Of a stretch of DNA of 64,000 nt, positions 1 through 8,527 are shown piece by piece. The translations under genes were made by a program, and so were the position numbers. Within the stretch, counting starts at the first letter, position 1. Each line of letters starts with the position of its first letter. Source of the DNA: Gammaproteobacteria bacterium. Lineage in GTDB: Bacteria > Pseudomonadota > Gammaproteobacteria > Natronospirales > REEB76. Where the stretch lies: NCBI GenBank assembly GCA_036383255.1, contig DASVOS010000004.1:62001-126000 (forward strand), in the 5' to 3' direction. Under the pieces are notes generated by a model, which was not told where the DNA came from, ran no database searches, and worked only from the letters and a program-made list of their open reading frames with translations.

Positions 1-1076
1 GGCGCCACCGCCGGCGGCGGGCCCGCGGACGGCGCGCGCAGGTCGAAGCGCGCGCTGGGCGTGGACTTCGACAGCTCGAGCTCCGCGTCGGTCATGTCGA
101 CGGGGATGTCCTCGAACAGCGGCGTGGAGAGGTAGCGCTCGCCCGTGTCCGGCAGCATGCAGAGGATGTTGGTGCCGGGCGGGGACTCCGCGGCGAGGGC
201 CAGCGCGCCCGCCAGGGTCGCGCCGCCGGTGATGCCGCAGAAGATGCCTTCCTTCCGGGCCAGGTTGCGCGTGCGGCGCAGGGCCTCGTTGCCGTCGATG
301 GGCAGCACGCGGTCGATCAGCCCGCGCGCCTCGTCCGCCAGCTTGGGGATGAAGTCCGGGGACCAGCCCTGCATGAGGTGTGGCCGGAAGTTCGGATGCG
401 AGCGCGCGGCGGAACCGTCGGGCCGGCGCTCCTGGGGTATGCCGCTGCCCAGGGTCTGGGAGTTGTCCGGTTCGCAGACCGCGATCTTCGTCCGCGGGCT
501 GTCCTGCTTGAGCTTGCGCGCGATGCCGTTCAGGGTGCCGCCGGTGCCGAACCCGGTGACGAACCAGTCGAGCCCGCGGCCGGCGAAGTCCTCCAGGATC
601 TCCACCGCCGTGGTGCGCATGTGCATCTCGGCGTTGGCTGGGTTCTCGAACTGGCGGCACAGGAACCAGCCGTGCCGCTCCGAGAGCTCCACGGCCTTCT
701 GCAGCATGCCGCTGCCCTTCTCGGAGGCCGGCGTCAGCACCACCCGCGCGCCGAGGAAGCGCAGCATCTTGCGGCGCTCCACGCTGAAGTTCTCGGCCAT
801 GGTGACCACCAGCGGATAGCCCTTGGCGGCGCAGACCATGGCGAGTCCTATGCCGGTGTTGCCGGAGGTGGCCTCGATGACGGTCTGGCCGGGCTTGAGC
901 GCACCGCGCCGCTCGGCGTCCTCGATGATGCCCAACGCCAGGCGGTCCTTGACCGAGCCCATGGGGTTGAAGGATTCGACCTTCACGAACACGTCCACGC
1001 CCGGCGGCGACAGCGTGTTCAGCCGCACGACCGGTGTGCGGCCGACGGTGGCGAGGATGTCGTCGTATATCGGCAT
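1..1076 (-). CDS. cysK: Cysteine synthase A (O-acetylserine sulfhydrylase), 3' end cut by window edge
   Basis: PLP-dependent enzyme joining O-acetyl-L-serine and sulfide to make cysteine in the cytoplasm. Reading from the ATG at 1076, the protein starts MPIYDDILATVGRTPVVRL. The PLP-binding lysine lies in GSVKDR (K43), the substrate loop TSGNTG at 70-75, and a glycine-rich phosphate-binding GFGTGGT near the middle; all are fold-type II cysteine synthase signatures. The frame stays open to base 1. About 358 codons are visible against a usual 310-320, so there is a C-terminal extension rich in Ala and Pro whose end is not seen. It is divergent from comF. CysK rather than CysM is inferred from overall likeness; the enzyme family is certain. 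Confidence 0.93.
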   Translation of the reverse strand, partial: MPIYDDILATVGRTPVVRLNTLSPPGVDVFVKVESFNPMGSVKDRLALGIIEDAERRGALKPGQTVIEATSGNTGIGLAMVCAAKGYPLVVTMAENFSVERRKMLRFLGARVVLTPASEKGSGMLQKAVELSERHGWFLCRQFENPANAEMHMRTTAVEILEDFAGRGLDWFVTGFGTGGTLNGIARKLKQDSPRTKIAVCEPDNSQTLGSGIPQERRPDGSAARSHPNFRPHLMQGWSPDFIPKLADEARGLIDRVLPIDGNEALRRTRNLARKEGIFCGITGGATLAGALALAAESPPGTNILCMLPDTGERYLSTPLFEDIPVDMTDAELELSKSTPSARFDLRAPSAGPPPAVA

Positions 1077-1183
1077 GGGTGCGGATCCCGGCGGATGTCA
1101 GCGCAGAAAGTGTACAGGGCCCCCGGCGGCGGCGCGGAGATATGCGACGTCTGCACAAACCCCCGCCGGGTTAGCATGGGCTC

Positions 1184-1876
1184 ATGGACCTCCTCGGCCT
1201 CCTCTACCCCGCCCATTGCGCCCTGTGCGGCGGCCGCGGCGGCCGGGGACTGGACCTGTGCCAGGCCTGCTTCGACGAGCTGCCCTGGAACCGCCATGCC
1301 TGCCCGCGCTGCGCGGCGCCGCTGCCGCCGGACGCGGACGCGGCCCTCTGCGGCGCCTGCCTCAAGCAGCTGCCGAGCTGGGACGAGGCGAAGAGTCCCC
1401 TCGCCTATGCCTATCCCGTGGACAAGCTGGTGCAGCGCTTCAAGTTCGAGGGCGACCTCGCGGCGGGGCGCCTCCTGGGTGAACTGCTGGCGGAGTTCCT
1501 GGCGGCGGGCGGCGAGAAACCCGACTGCATCGTGCCGGTGCCGCTACATCCTGAGCGCCTCAAGGAGCGCGGCTTCAACCAGGCGGTGGAACTGGCGCGT
1601 CCGTTGTCGAAGCGCTTGAAGATAGGAGTCAGGCTCGACCTCTGCGAGCGCGTGCGCGCGACGGAGGTGCAGTCGAAGCTCGACTCGGCGGAGCGGCACA
1701 AGAACCTGAAAGGCGCGTTCAGCGTCACCGGCGGGGTGCAAGGGAAGCACGTGGCGCTGCTGGACGATGTCATCACCACCGGCGTCACGGTGGAGACCCT
1801 GGCACGGGAGTTCCGGGATGCCGGCGCCGCGCGGGTGAGCGTGTGGAGCGCGTGCCGCGCCGCCGCGCCGGCCTGA
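1184..1876 (+). CDS. comF: ComF family protein (amidophosphoribosyltransferase-like)
   Basis: 230 aa. The N-terminus holds a double zinc ribbon with CALC, CQAC, CPRC and CGAC pairs within the first 70 residues. The C-terminal half is a type I phosphoribosyltransferase domain whose PRPP loop reads LLDDVITTGVTVET around residues 190-205. This architecture is the ComF/GntX family, linked to DNA uptake in competent bacteria and to use of external DNA in others; the biochemical role is unsettled. The ATG at 1184 gives the typical MDLLGLLYPAHC start. It is transcribed away from cysK, with a 107-base spacer holding both promoters. Confidence 0.9.
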   Translation: MDLLGLLYPAHCALCGGRGGRGLDLCQACFDELPWNRHACPRCAAPLPPDADAALCGACLKQLPSWDEAKSPLAYAYPVDKLVQRFKFEGDLAAGRLLGELLAEFLAAGGEKPDCIVPVPLHPERLKERGFNQAVELARPLSKRLKIGVRLDLCERVRATEVQSKLDSAERHKNLKGAFSVTGGVQGKHVALLDDVITTGVTVETLAREFRDAGAARVSVWSACRAAAPA

Positions 1877-1910
1877 CTTTACCGATGACAGTTGCGGACC
1901 TTCCATATAC

Positions 1911-1929
1911 GCGCCGCCGCGTGCGGCGC
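1911..1929. terminator. GC-rich hairpin after comF
   Basis: GCGCCGC and GCGGCGC form a 7-bp stem around a 5-base loop, 35 bases after the comF stop. No T-run follows, so it is a weak terminator candidate or an mRNA 3'-end stabiliser. Confidence 0.35.
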
Positions 1930-2062
1930 ATCACAGCGTTGCAGCGCCATTGAAGTATCTCGGGCATCGAGCCATCGACGGATTGGGCCTTCGCCCGATT
2001 CAGCGGGTAAATGTCGTACGCGATAGTGCAGCTGTATCCCGCATGGATGCGGACGGTTGCCG

Positions 2063-2611
2063 ATGCATTCTTCGATCAAGTCCCTGTTCCTTTGCCTGAC
2101 ACTCGCGGCCTGTACCCATATGGACCCGCGCTTGAGCCCTCAGGGCGCACTGTTCGCCGGGCAGCTCGAGCGCATGACCGGGGACTACAACCTGGCCCAC
2201 GGCACCGACTACCCGGCACCGCAGCTCAGCCTCGACGCCATGCCGGCACAGCCCTCGGTGATCGGCACCGCGGACTACTCCGCCTGGACCATCCACATCA
2301 ACTCCGCGTGGCTGAAGCGCAACCCCTGCCTCGTGCAGGGCGAGGCCCTGCCCCATGAGCTGGCGCATCTCTTCGTCTACTACGACAAGTACGGCCCGCC
2401 CCAGACTGCGACGCTGAACGGCCGCCATGGCCCGGTACAGGTGGCCATGAACGGTCCGGGCCTGCAGGATCTCTCGGAAGAGCATGGGAAGGAATGGCAG
2501 GCCACGGCGCGCGCCCTGGGCGCGGATCCCTGCCGGGAGGGTTACTGCTACTCGGTGAAGCCCTACAAGAAGTATCCGCCGGACTGCAGCGGCAGCCTTG
2601 CAGCGCGCTAG
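2063..2611 (+). CDS. SprT-like zinc metallopeptidase lipoprotein
   Basis: 182 aa from the ATG at 2063, preceded by GGACGG at 2051-2056; an in-frame TTG six bases upstream is less likely. The first 17 residues form a lipoprotein signal ending LTLAAC (lipid Cys17), so the product should be membrane-anchored. The core contains HELAH (98-102) and, about 39 residues on, EEHGKEW (His141), matching the SprT layout of HExxH followed by a helix bearing the third zinc ligand. SprT/Spartan relatives are usually cytosolic or nuclear; an exported lipidated form is unusual. Substrate unknown. It converges on the ACT gene with a 4-base overlap (CTAG). Confidence 0.72.
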   Translation: MHSSIKSLFLCLTLAACTHMDPRLSPQGALFAGQLERMTGDYNLAHGTDYPAPQLSLDAMPAQPSVIGTADYSAWTIHINSAWLKRNPCLVQGEALPHELAHLFVYYDKYGPPQTATLNGRHGPVQVAMNGPGLQDLSEEHGKEWQATARALGADPCREGYCYSVKPYKKYPPDCSGSLAAR

Positions 2612-2988
2612 CACTGCACCCGCGAGATCTTCTCCAGCGCGCTGATCGCGCCTTCCAGGTCCTTCTCCCGCACCAGCAGGTAATCCGTGTCGAAGGTCGC
2701 CACGGTGAAGACGCTTATCTTCGCCTCGGCGAGCGGAGCCGTGAGGGCCGCGATGATGCCTGTGAGGGAGAAGTCCAAAGGTCCCTGCACCTTGAATGCG
2801 CGCCAGCCGTGCTCGGCCTTCGCATCCTTCGGCACCAGCGCCTCGGGACAGACGACGGAGAGCTCGTCGGCGGTGCGGGTGATGCTCAGAAACTCCTGAG
2901 CGCCCAGCGTCAGCGTGGAAGGGACAGCCGCATCCGGCTCCAGCTTGCAGACGGTGTAGCGCCCGACCAGCAGCTTCAAAGTCAGCAT
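2608..2988 (-). CDS. ACT domain-containing protein
   Basis: 126 aa from the ATG at 2988, reading MLTLKLLVGRYTVCKLEP. Two ACT-like halves are visible: an N-terminal half ending near PEALVP, and a second with GPLDFSLTGIIAALTAPLAEA and FDTDYLLV. Stand-alone tandem ACT proteins of this kind bind amino acids or other small ligands; no catalytic domain is present. The start codon lies 2 bases after the ubiA stop, so it is probably the last gene of a ubiC-ubiA transcript. Ligand and role cannot be told from sequence. An upstream in-frame GTG would add 18 residues that look unlike the family. Confidence 0.75.
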   Translation of the reverse strand: MLTLKLLVGRYTVCKLEPDAAVPSTLTLGAQEFLSITRTADELSVVCPEALVPKDAKAEHGWRAFKVQGPLDFSLTGIIAALTAPLAEAKISVFTVATFDTDYLLVREKDLEGAISALEKISRVQC

Positions 2989-2989
2989 G

Positions 2990-3928
2990 TCAGGCGTGGT
3001 TGAAAGTGTAGTGCAGCATGATGCCCACGAAGACGGCACCACCGAACCAATTATTGTTGAGGAACGCCTGGAAGCATCTCTGGGGATCGCGCCTGCGGAT
3101 CAGGTATTGCTGGTAGGCCGCGAAGCAGGCGGCGGCGGTGAGGCCCGCGTAGTAGGCGCCGCTGAGCTCCAGGCGCGTGCCGATCATCACCAGGTTGACG
3201 AGCAATGCCGCCTGCAGGATCGCGAGGATGGCCCGGTCCATGGAGCCGAACAGGATGGCGGTGGACTTCACGCCGATCCGGAGGTCATCGGCCCGGTCCA
3301 CCATCCCGTACAGGGTGTCGTAGACCGTGGCCCAGAGGACGTTGGCGATGAAGACGAGCCAGGCCTCCGGCGGCACCGCGCCGGTGGCGGCCGCGTAGGC
3401 CATGGGGATGCCCCAGCCGAACGCGAGGCCGAGGTAAGGCTGCGGCAGGTAGGTGTAGCGCTTCATGAACGGGTAGCTCATGGCGAGCGCGAGGCCCACG
3501 AACGCGAGCTCGATGCAGAGCGTGTTGAGCGTGAGCACCAGGGCGAAGGCGATGAGTCCCAGGATCACGAACAGTACCCAGGCCTCCACCACGCTCACCT
3601 CGCCGGTGGCCAGCGGCCGGTCCTTGGTGCGCGCGACGCCCGGGTCGTAGCGCCGGTCGGCATAGTCGTTGATGATGCAGCCGGCGGCACGCATCACGAA
3701 CACGCCCGCCACGAACACCGTGAACAGCTTCGGCGTGGGATGGCCGGCGGTGGCGAGCCACAGGGCCCAGAGCGTGGGCCACAGCAGGAGGAACGCGCCG
3801 ATGGGCTTGTGCAGGCGCATGAGCCGCGCATAGGCCCAGAGGTCCGCGCGCAGCATCGGCCACCATTCTTTAAATGGCCGGCTGTAGCGGAACTTGAGCC
3901 AGTAGGGCTTGAGGCGCGGATCAAGCAT
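2990..3928 (-). CDS. ubiA: 4-hydroxybenzoate octaprenyltransferase
   Basis: 312 aa integral membrane prenyltransferase of ubiquinone biosynthesis; it attaches the polyprenyl chain to 4-hydroxybenzoate at the inner membrane. The first aspartate-rich motif NDYADRRYD and the second, [12 protein letters not shown], are both intact, and several long hydrophobic segments match the usual eight or nine helices. The ATG at 3928 ([10 protein letters not shown]) overlaps the end of ubiC by 8 bases, indicating translational coupling. The open frame extends further upstream but only as a shadow of ubiC. The length is close to the family norm. Confidence 0.95.
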   Translation of the reverse strand: MLDPRLKPYWLKFRYSRPFKEWWPMLRADLWAYARLMRLHKPIGAFLLLWPTLWALWLATAGHPTPKLFTVFVAGVFVMRAAGCIINDYADRRYDPGVARTKDRPLATGEVSVVEAWVLFVILGLIAFALVLTLNTLCIELAFVGLALAMSYPFMKRYTYLPQPYLGLAFGWGIPMAYAAATGAVPPEAWLVFIANVLWATVYDTLYGMVDRADDLRIGVKSTAILFGSMDRAILAILQAALLVNLVMIGTRLELSGAYYAGLTAAACFAAYQQYLIRRRDPQRCFQAFLNNNWFGGAVFVGIMLHYTFNHA

Positions 3929-4469
3929 GGCTAAGCCCCGGCAGGAAGCATTCATAGATGAGGATGCCGGCGCCGCCCACGGTGATGAGCGAGCGGCGAG
4001 CCCACAGCGGCGTTTCCGGCAGCCGGTCGAGGCCCGCCACCGCCTCCTTATAGAGGTGGTCGTGGACGTCCAGCTCGGCCACCTGGATGGGACCGCGCTT
4101 CGCGTCCGCTTCCGCGAACACCCGCTCGCCCAGCGGCTGCTCCCCCAGGTCCTTGAGCCAGCGCTCGGCGCCGCCCACGGCGAGGGAGCGTGCGTACACC
4201 AGCGGGGCGCGGCCCCAGAGGTATACCTGCCGCACGAAGCCCGCTTCCTCCGGCTTGGCATCCAGGAGCAGCATGTCCTCTTCACTCAAGGCGAAGTGGC
4301 CCTGGTTGATGAGCTGCACGCGGAACGCGGCGCCCGCCTTCGCGCGCAGGCGCTCCGTGAGGGAACCGGCCTCGGCGATGAAGGACCAGAGCGCGGCGGG
4401 GCACCGGGCGGCGGGCCGCTCCGCCACCGGCTTCCAGGTCTGCGCGTCCTGAAGGGCTGTCGTCGTCAT
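3921..4469 (-). CDS. ubiC: Chorismate--pyruvate lyase
   Basis: 182 aa cytosolic enzyme that removes pyruvate from chorismate to give 4-hydroxybenzoate, the first committed step to ubiquinone. UbiC hallmarks are the central stretch with [16 protein letters not shown] (Arg needed for chorismate/product binding) and the C-terminal PLWARRS...YECFLPGL. The ATG at 4469 follows recG by 19 bases on the same strand. It feeds its product straight to UbiA, encoded by the overlapping next gene. Confidence 0.93.
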   Translation of the reverse strand: MTTTALQDAQTWKPVAERPAARCPAALWSFIAEAGSLTERLRAKAGAAFRVQLINQGHFALSEEDMLLLDAKPEEAGFVRQVYLWGRAPLVYARSLAVGGAERWLKDLGEQPLGERVFAEADAKRGPIQVAELDVHDHLYKEAVAGLDRLPETPLWARRSLITVGGAGILIYECFLPGLSHA

Positions 4470-4488
4470 GCAGGGAGATTGTAGCCGC

Positions 4489-6585
4489 TCAGGCGTGGCC
4501 GTAGCGCTCGGTCTCGCCCAGCCATCTCCTCACGATGAGATTCACCCGCTCAGGATACTTCTCGAGCAGCAGCGCCGCCGCCTGCTGCACCTTGGGGATG
4601 AGCGGCGCGTCCCGCAAGAGGTCCGCGATGCGCAGGTTCACCTCGCCCGCCTGGCGCGTGCCGAGCAGCTCGCCGGGACCGCGCAGCTCCAGGTCCTTGC
4701 GCGCGATCTCGAAGCCGTCGTTGGTGGCGCGCATGGTGTCGAGGCGCGCGCGAGCCATGGAGCCGAGCGGCGGCTTGTATAGCAGCACGCAGCTCGACTC
4801 CGCCGCGCCGCGCCCGACCCGGCCGCGCAGCTGGTGTAGCTGGGAGAGGCCGAGACGCTCGGCGTTCTCGATGATCATGAGGCTCGCGTTCGGCACGTCC
4901 ACGCCCACCTCCACCACGGTGGTGGCCACCAGCAGGTGCAGAGTGCCGTCCTTGAAGCGGTCCATGATCGCATCCCGCAGCTTGGGCTTCTGGCGGCCGT
5001 GCAGCAGGCCCACCTTGAGCGCGGGCAGCGCGGCGGCCAGCGCCTTCGCCGTGTCCTCCGCCGCCTGGGCCTGCAGGAGCTCCGATTCCTCGATGAGCGG
5101 GCATACCCAGTACACCTGGCGGCCCTCGCGGCAGACCTGCTCCACCCGCGCCACCACCTCGGCGCGCTTGGACTCCGCGAGCGCCACGGTCTTCACCGGC
5201 TTGCGGTTCGGCGGCAGCTCGTCGATGGCGGAGACATCCAAGTCCGCGTAGGCGGTCATGGCGAGGGTGCGCGGGATCGGCGTCGCGGTCATGATGAGCT
5301 GGTGGGGATGCAGGCCCTCGCCGCCGCCCTTCTCGCGCAGCGCGAGGCGCTGGTGCACGCCGAAGCGGTGCTGCTCGTCGATGATGACGAGCGCGAGATG
5401 CCTGAAGCGCACCTCCTCCTGGAACAGCGCATGGGTGCCGATGGCGAGCTGGGCGCTGCCGTCCTTGAGGCGCGCCATGGCCGCCTCGCGCTCCGCCGGC
5501 TTGCTGCGGCCCGAGAGCCACACCGGCTCGATGCCAAGCGACATCAGCCAGTTCGAGAAGTTACGGAAGTGCTGCTCCGCCAGGAGTTCCGTGGGCGCCA
5601 TCAGCGCCGCCTGCTTGCCTGCCTCGATGCAGGCGAGCGCCGCGAGCGCCGCCACCACGGTCTTGCCGCAGCCCACGTCGCCCTGCACCAGCCGCATCAT
5701 GGGATGGGGTCGGCGCAGGTCCCGCAGGATCTCCGCCGCCACCCGTTCCTGCGCGTGCGTGAGCCTGAACGGCAGCGCGGCGCGGAAGCGCTCAGCGAGA
5801 CGCCCTTCACCCGCGAACGGCACGGCGCGGCTCTCGTCCTCCGCGAGGCGCAGGCGGCGCAGGCTGAGGTGATGGGCCAGCAGCTCCTCGAACGCGAGGC
5901 GCTGCTGCGCCGGATGACTGACCTCCATGAGCTCCGCCAGCGGCGCATCGGTGGGCGGGCGGTGCACGTAGCGCAGCGCCTCCGCCAGGGCCGGCATGTC
6001 CGGGCCCAGCAGTTCGGCGGGCAGGAGCTCGGGCAGCGGCGTGGCGGAATGGTCCAGCAGCCGCAGGGCCTGGTCCGTGAGCGCGCGCAGCTTCATCTGC
6101 TGCACGCCCTCGGTGGCGGGGTAGATGGGCGTGAGCGCAGGCTCGCGTGGCTTCAAGTCCTCCGCGCCGAGCAGCTTGTACTCGGGATGCACCATCTCCA
6201 GCGTGGCCTTGCCGGGACGCACCTCGCCGTAACAGCGCAGCCTGGCGCCGCGCGCCAGCATCGCCATCTGCGCTGCGTTGAAGTGGAAGAAGCGCAGCGT
6301 GAGCGCGCCGGTGCCGTCGGCGATGCGGCTGAGCAGCACGCGCCGGCCGCGGTAGGCGGTCTCGGTGAGTTCCACCGTGCCTTCCACGCTCGCATGCAGG
6401 CCGGGACGCAGGGCGCCGATGGGGGTGATGCGGCTGCGGTCCTCGTAGCGCAGGGGCAGGTGGAACAGCAGGTCGCCGACCTCCCGGATGCCGAGCTTCT
6501 CCAGGCGCTCGGCCACCTGCGGGCCGACGCCGCGCAGGCGCGTGACCGGTGCGCCGGCTCCCACGGCCCCGGGCCGCACGATCAC
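4489..6585 (-). CDS. recG: ATP-dependent DNA helicase RecG
   Basis: 698 aa, close to the usual 690-700. It remodels stalled replication forks and Holliday junctions. The N-terminal wedge/OB domain (about 60-160) is followed by a superfamily 2 helicase core with Walker A GDVGCGKT (about 305), the DEQHRFG Walker B box, TATPIPRT, and motif VI QLRGRVGR. The start is GTG at 6585 (IVRPGAVGAGAPVTRLRGVG); the two ATGs just upstream are out of frame and stop within six codons. It is probably co-transcribed with ubiC-ubiA. Confidence 0.96.
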   Translation of the reverse strand: MIVRPGAVGAGAPVTRLRGVGPQVAERLEKLGIREVGDLLFHLPLRYEDRSRITPIGALRPGLHASVEGTVELTETAYRGRRVLLSRIADGTGALTLRFFHFNAAQMAMLARGARLRCYGEVRPGKATLEMVHPEYKLLGAEDLKPREPALTPIYPATEGVQQMKLRALTDQALRLLDHSATPLPELLPAELLGPDMPALAEALRYVHRPPTDAPLAELMEVSHPAQQRLAFEELLAHHLSLRRLRLAEDESRAVPFAGEGRLAERFRAALPFRLTHAQERVAAEILRDLRRPHPMMRLVQGDVGCGKTVVAALAALACIEAGKQAALMAPTELLAEQHFRNFSNWLMSLGIEPVWLSGRSKPAEREAAMARLKDGSAQLAIGTHALFQEEVRFRHLALVIIDEQHRFGVHQRLALREKGGGEGLHPHQLIMTATPIPRTLAMTAYADLDVSAIDELPPNRKPVKTVALAESKRAEVVARVEQVCREGRQVYWVCPLIEESELLQAQAAEDTAKALAAALPALKVGLLHGRQKPKLRDAIMDRFKDGTLHLLVATTVVEVGVDVPNASLMIIENAERLGLSQLHQLRGRVGRGAAESSCVLLYKPPLGSMARARLDTMRATNDGFEIARKDLELRGPGELLGTRQAGEVNLRIADLLRDAPLIPKVQQAAALLLEKYPERVNLIVRRWLGETERYGHA

Positions 6586-6602
6586 CGGCCCATGCCCATC
6601 AA

Positions 6603-6663
6603 AAATGATTCAGGAATTTTCAAGGCTCGCTCCGGCTTCGGCCGCTGCTGGTGGGCTATACCC
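6603..6663 (+). promoter_or_regulatory. Upstream box of the four-paralogue family, copy A
   Basis: AAATGATTCA at 6603-6612 followed by AT-rich sequence, then GCTATACC at 6655-6662, 52 bases from the start of the box. The same AAATGATTCA occurs before two of the three other paralogues (7744, 8409), there followed by GCTAAACC at an offset of exactly 42. The 10-base difference is about one helical turn. This suggests a regulator site upstream of a -10-like element; it is inferred from conservation only. Confidence 0.55.
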
Positions 6664-6729
6664 AAAGGCAGCCGGCACCATGTTAAACGGCGGTGGCGGC
6701 GTAAAACCACAAAGATGGAGGGGACACCC

Positions 6730-7272
6730 ATGCACCTCGGGAACAGACTGACCGCGTTCTGCCTCATGGCCGTCTTCGCGCTGGCGACCTCCCACGCGGC
6801 CGAACAGGCTCCACCCGCCTCCACCGCCGAGGTGCCCCAGACCTTGGATCTCGGTTCCGTCCACGTGAGCGGGAAGATCCAGGTGGCCCAGGTGCTCGCC
6901 ACCATCAAGCAGGCGCTGAAGGCGCCCGACTCCACCGACGCCAAGCACCGGGACGACCTCGTATGCCGCTTCGTGAAGGAGCTGGCGAATCCACGCACCT
7001 ATCTAGATTGCGCCACCAATGCCACCAACGGCCAGCGGCGCACCAACACCCAGACCTCGCGCTTGGCGGCGGCCTGCAGCTCCCAGACCTGCGACAAACC
7101 ACAGGACTTCAACGTCATCATCCACACGCTGGTGGCGAACCAGCCGGGAGACCGGCTGCACGTGCAGGTGAATCCCCATGACTTCAGGAAGATGCTGGAA
7201 AGCGTGACGGTGGCTCCGCCCGCCTCCACCGTGCCCGCTGCAGCGCCCGCTGCGGCGACCCGCGGTCTTTGA
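6730..7272 (+). CDS. Exported small protein, four-paralogue family, member A
   Basis: 180 aa of unknown function. A Sec signal peptide (residues 1-23, ending SHA/AEQ) is followed by the family core: LDLGSVHVSG at 39-48, an IKQAL segment, then Cys79 and Cys94 (C-x14-C) with YLDCATN, an NQPGDRLHVQV motif and a Pro/Ala-rich tail. It is the most divergent of the four and has an extra cysteine pair, C116 and C121, so a second disulfide is possible. The ATG at 6730 has GGAGG 8 bases upstream. It converges on ridA with a 3-base gap. I recognise no named family. Confidence 0.8.
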   Translation: MHLGNRLTAFCLMAVFALATSHAAEQAPPASTAEVPQTLDLGSVHVSGKIQVAQVLATIKQALKAPDSTDAKHRDDLVCRFVKELANPRTYLDCATNATNGQRRTNTQTSRLAAACSSQTCDKPQDFNVIIHTLVANQPGDRLHVQVNPHDFRKMLESVTVAPPASTVPAAAPAAATRGL

Positions 7273-7275
7273 CGG

Positions 7276-7659
7276 TCAGGCCACCACCATCACCGCGTCG
7301 ATCTCCACCCGCGCGCCGCGCGGCAGCGCTGCGACGCCGATGGTGGCACGGGCCGGATAGGGCTCCTGGAAGTATTCGGCCATGACTTCGTTCACCTGGG
7401 GGAAGTGCCCGAGGTCGGTAAGGAAGATGGTGACACGGACCACGTCCTTGAGCCCGTCGCCCGCGGTCGAGGCGACTGCCTTCAGGTTCTCGAACACCCG
7501 GCGTGTCTCCTGCTTGATGTCGCCGCTCACGAGCTCACCGGTCCTGGGGTCCAGCGGGATCTGCCCCGAGAGGTACACCGTGTTGCCGGCGCGGACCGCC
7601 TGGGAGTACGGGCCGATGGCGCGGGGAGCCTGGTCGGTGAACACGCTGGTGCGGGCCAT
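7276..7659 (-). CDS. ridA: RidA family enamine/imine deaminase
   Basis: 127 aa. Family members hydrolyse reactive 2-aminoacrylate and related enamines, protecting PLP enzymes. Typical features are [24 protein letters not shown], the trimer-forming core and [20 protein letters not shown], which carries the substrate-binding arginine. The ATG at 7659 ([16 protein letters not shown]) has AAGAGGT upstream; longer readings run into the promoter of the next paralogue. It sits between two members of the small exported family on the opposite strand, with no obvious functional link. Confidence 0.93.
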   Translation of the reverse strand: MARTSVFTDQAPRAIGPYSQAVRAGNTVYLSGQIPLDPRTGELVSGDIKQETRRVFENLKAVASTAGDGLKDVVRVTIFLTDLGHFPQVNEVMAEYFQEPYPARATIGVAALPRGARVEIDAVMVVA

Positions 7660-7736
7660 GGGACGGACCTCTTGGAAGGTGGATGCGGCAGGCACACATA
7701 TTAGCGCAGGCCGCCCGGCGGGCCGCCCCGGAGGCC

Positions 7737-7793
7737 GGCTAAGAAATGATTCAGAAATCGGCCAGCCCCGGCTCAGGTCTCCGCTGCTAAACC
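7737..7793 (+). promoter_or_regulatory. Upstream box of the four-paralogue family, copy B
   Basis: Over the first 28 bases (7737-7764), 26 match copy C at 8402. Both contain AAATGATTCA and, exactly 42 bases after the start of that box, GCTAAACC. The TGATTCA centre is a TGA-N-TCA dyad. It lies in the divergent spacer between ridA and paralogue B. A regulator-binding site is the most likely reading. Confidence 0.6.
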
Positions 7794-7825
7794 CAGTATG
7801 AGAACAACCACATCCGGGGACGACC

Positions 7826-8407
7826 ATGCACCGCAAGAGCCCGTTCCACCTCAAGGCCGCCGCCACGCTGCTGGCCCTTGCCTGCCAGCTGCCGGCTCAC
7901 GCCGACGAGCCCAACAAGGACGAGGCCACGCTCTACCTCGGCAACATCACCATCGTCGGGCAGCAGAAGATCGTGAACGCGCTGCGCGCCATCAAGCTCG
8001 CACTGCACACGCCCTACTCCGACGACCCGGCCCACGCCGACGACGTGGTCTGCCGCATCAACAAGGGCCTGGGCGAGCAGCATGAGTACCTGGACTGCGC
8101 CACCAACAAGAACTACAGCAGACGCCGTGGGGCGACGCAGGTAGCGGTGCTGGTGGGGACGTACGGCATCCCCGACCACGGAGTCCAGCAGATGTTCGCC
8201 GCCATGATAGCGACCCAGCCGAACCACGCGCTGCACGTGCCGGTGCAGGGCGGCGCACTGCAGGCGCTCCTGGCGCAGGTGCCGGACGACGCCCGCGTGG
8301 TGGAGCCCGGTGAAGACGTCCACACGGTGCCGGCGGCGGGCACCGTGACGGCGCCGTCCGGTGCCACGGGTGGGCCCACCGACCGGTATCGAGCGGGGCG
8401 TGGCTAA
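7826..8407 (+). CDS. Exported small protein, four-paralogue family, member B
   Basis: 193 aa. The signal peptide ends PAHA/DEP (cleavage after residue 26). The core runs [10 protein letters not shown] (36-45), [14 protein letters not shown], Cys76 and Cys91 in VVCRI...YLDCATN, an arginine cluster [14 protein letters not shown], then [12 protein letters not shown] and LLAQVPDD. A Pro/Ala/Thr-rich tail of about 35 residues follows. GGGGA precedes the ATG at 7826. Its stop codon lies inside the next upstream box. Members B and D are the closest pair by eye ([18 protein letters not shown] in both). Function unknown. Confidence 0.82.
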   Translation: MHRKSPFHLKAAATLLALACQLPAHADEPNKDEATLYLGNITIVGQQKIVNALRAIKLALHTPYSDDPAHADDVVCRINKGLGEQHEYLDCATNKNYSRRRGATQVAVLVGTYGIPDHGVQQMFAAMIATQPNHALHVPVQGGALQALLAQVPDDARVVEPGEDVHTVPAAGTVTAPSGATGGPTDRYRAGRG

Positions 8408-8458
8408 GAAATGATTCACAAATCTGCCATGCCTGCCGTGCCCGGGGCCTGCTAAACC
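8402..8458 (+). promoter_or_regulatory. Upstream box of the four-paralogue family, copy C
   Basis: GGCTAAGAAATGATTCA at 8402-8418 is identical to 7737-7753, and GCTAAACC at 8451-8458 keeps the 42-base offset. The TAA inside the box is the stop codon of paralogue B, so promoter element and gene end are fused. This suggests that gene plus upstream element were duplicated as a unit. Confidence 0.6.
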
Positions 8459-8527
8459 GGATATACGGAAAAGCAAAGCCGTACACGCGCTCCACGCCGA
8501 GCGCACCATCAAAACCGGAGGACGACC

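Noticed and set aside
378-1619. A 413-codon plus-strand frame over cysK and into comF
   Set aside because: It is antisense to cysK and then out of frame within comF; both of those genes show intact catalytic motifs.
6591-6599. ATG codons just upstream of recG as alternative starts
   Set aside because: Both are out of frame with recG and meet a TGA within six codons; the GTG at 6585 is the first usable start.
4936-7272. A 778-codon plus-strand frame across recG into paralogue A
   Set aside because: Antisense to recG for most of its length. Only its last 180 codons, from the ATG at 6730, make a convincing protein with a signal peptide and family core.
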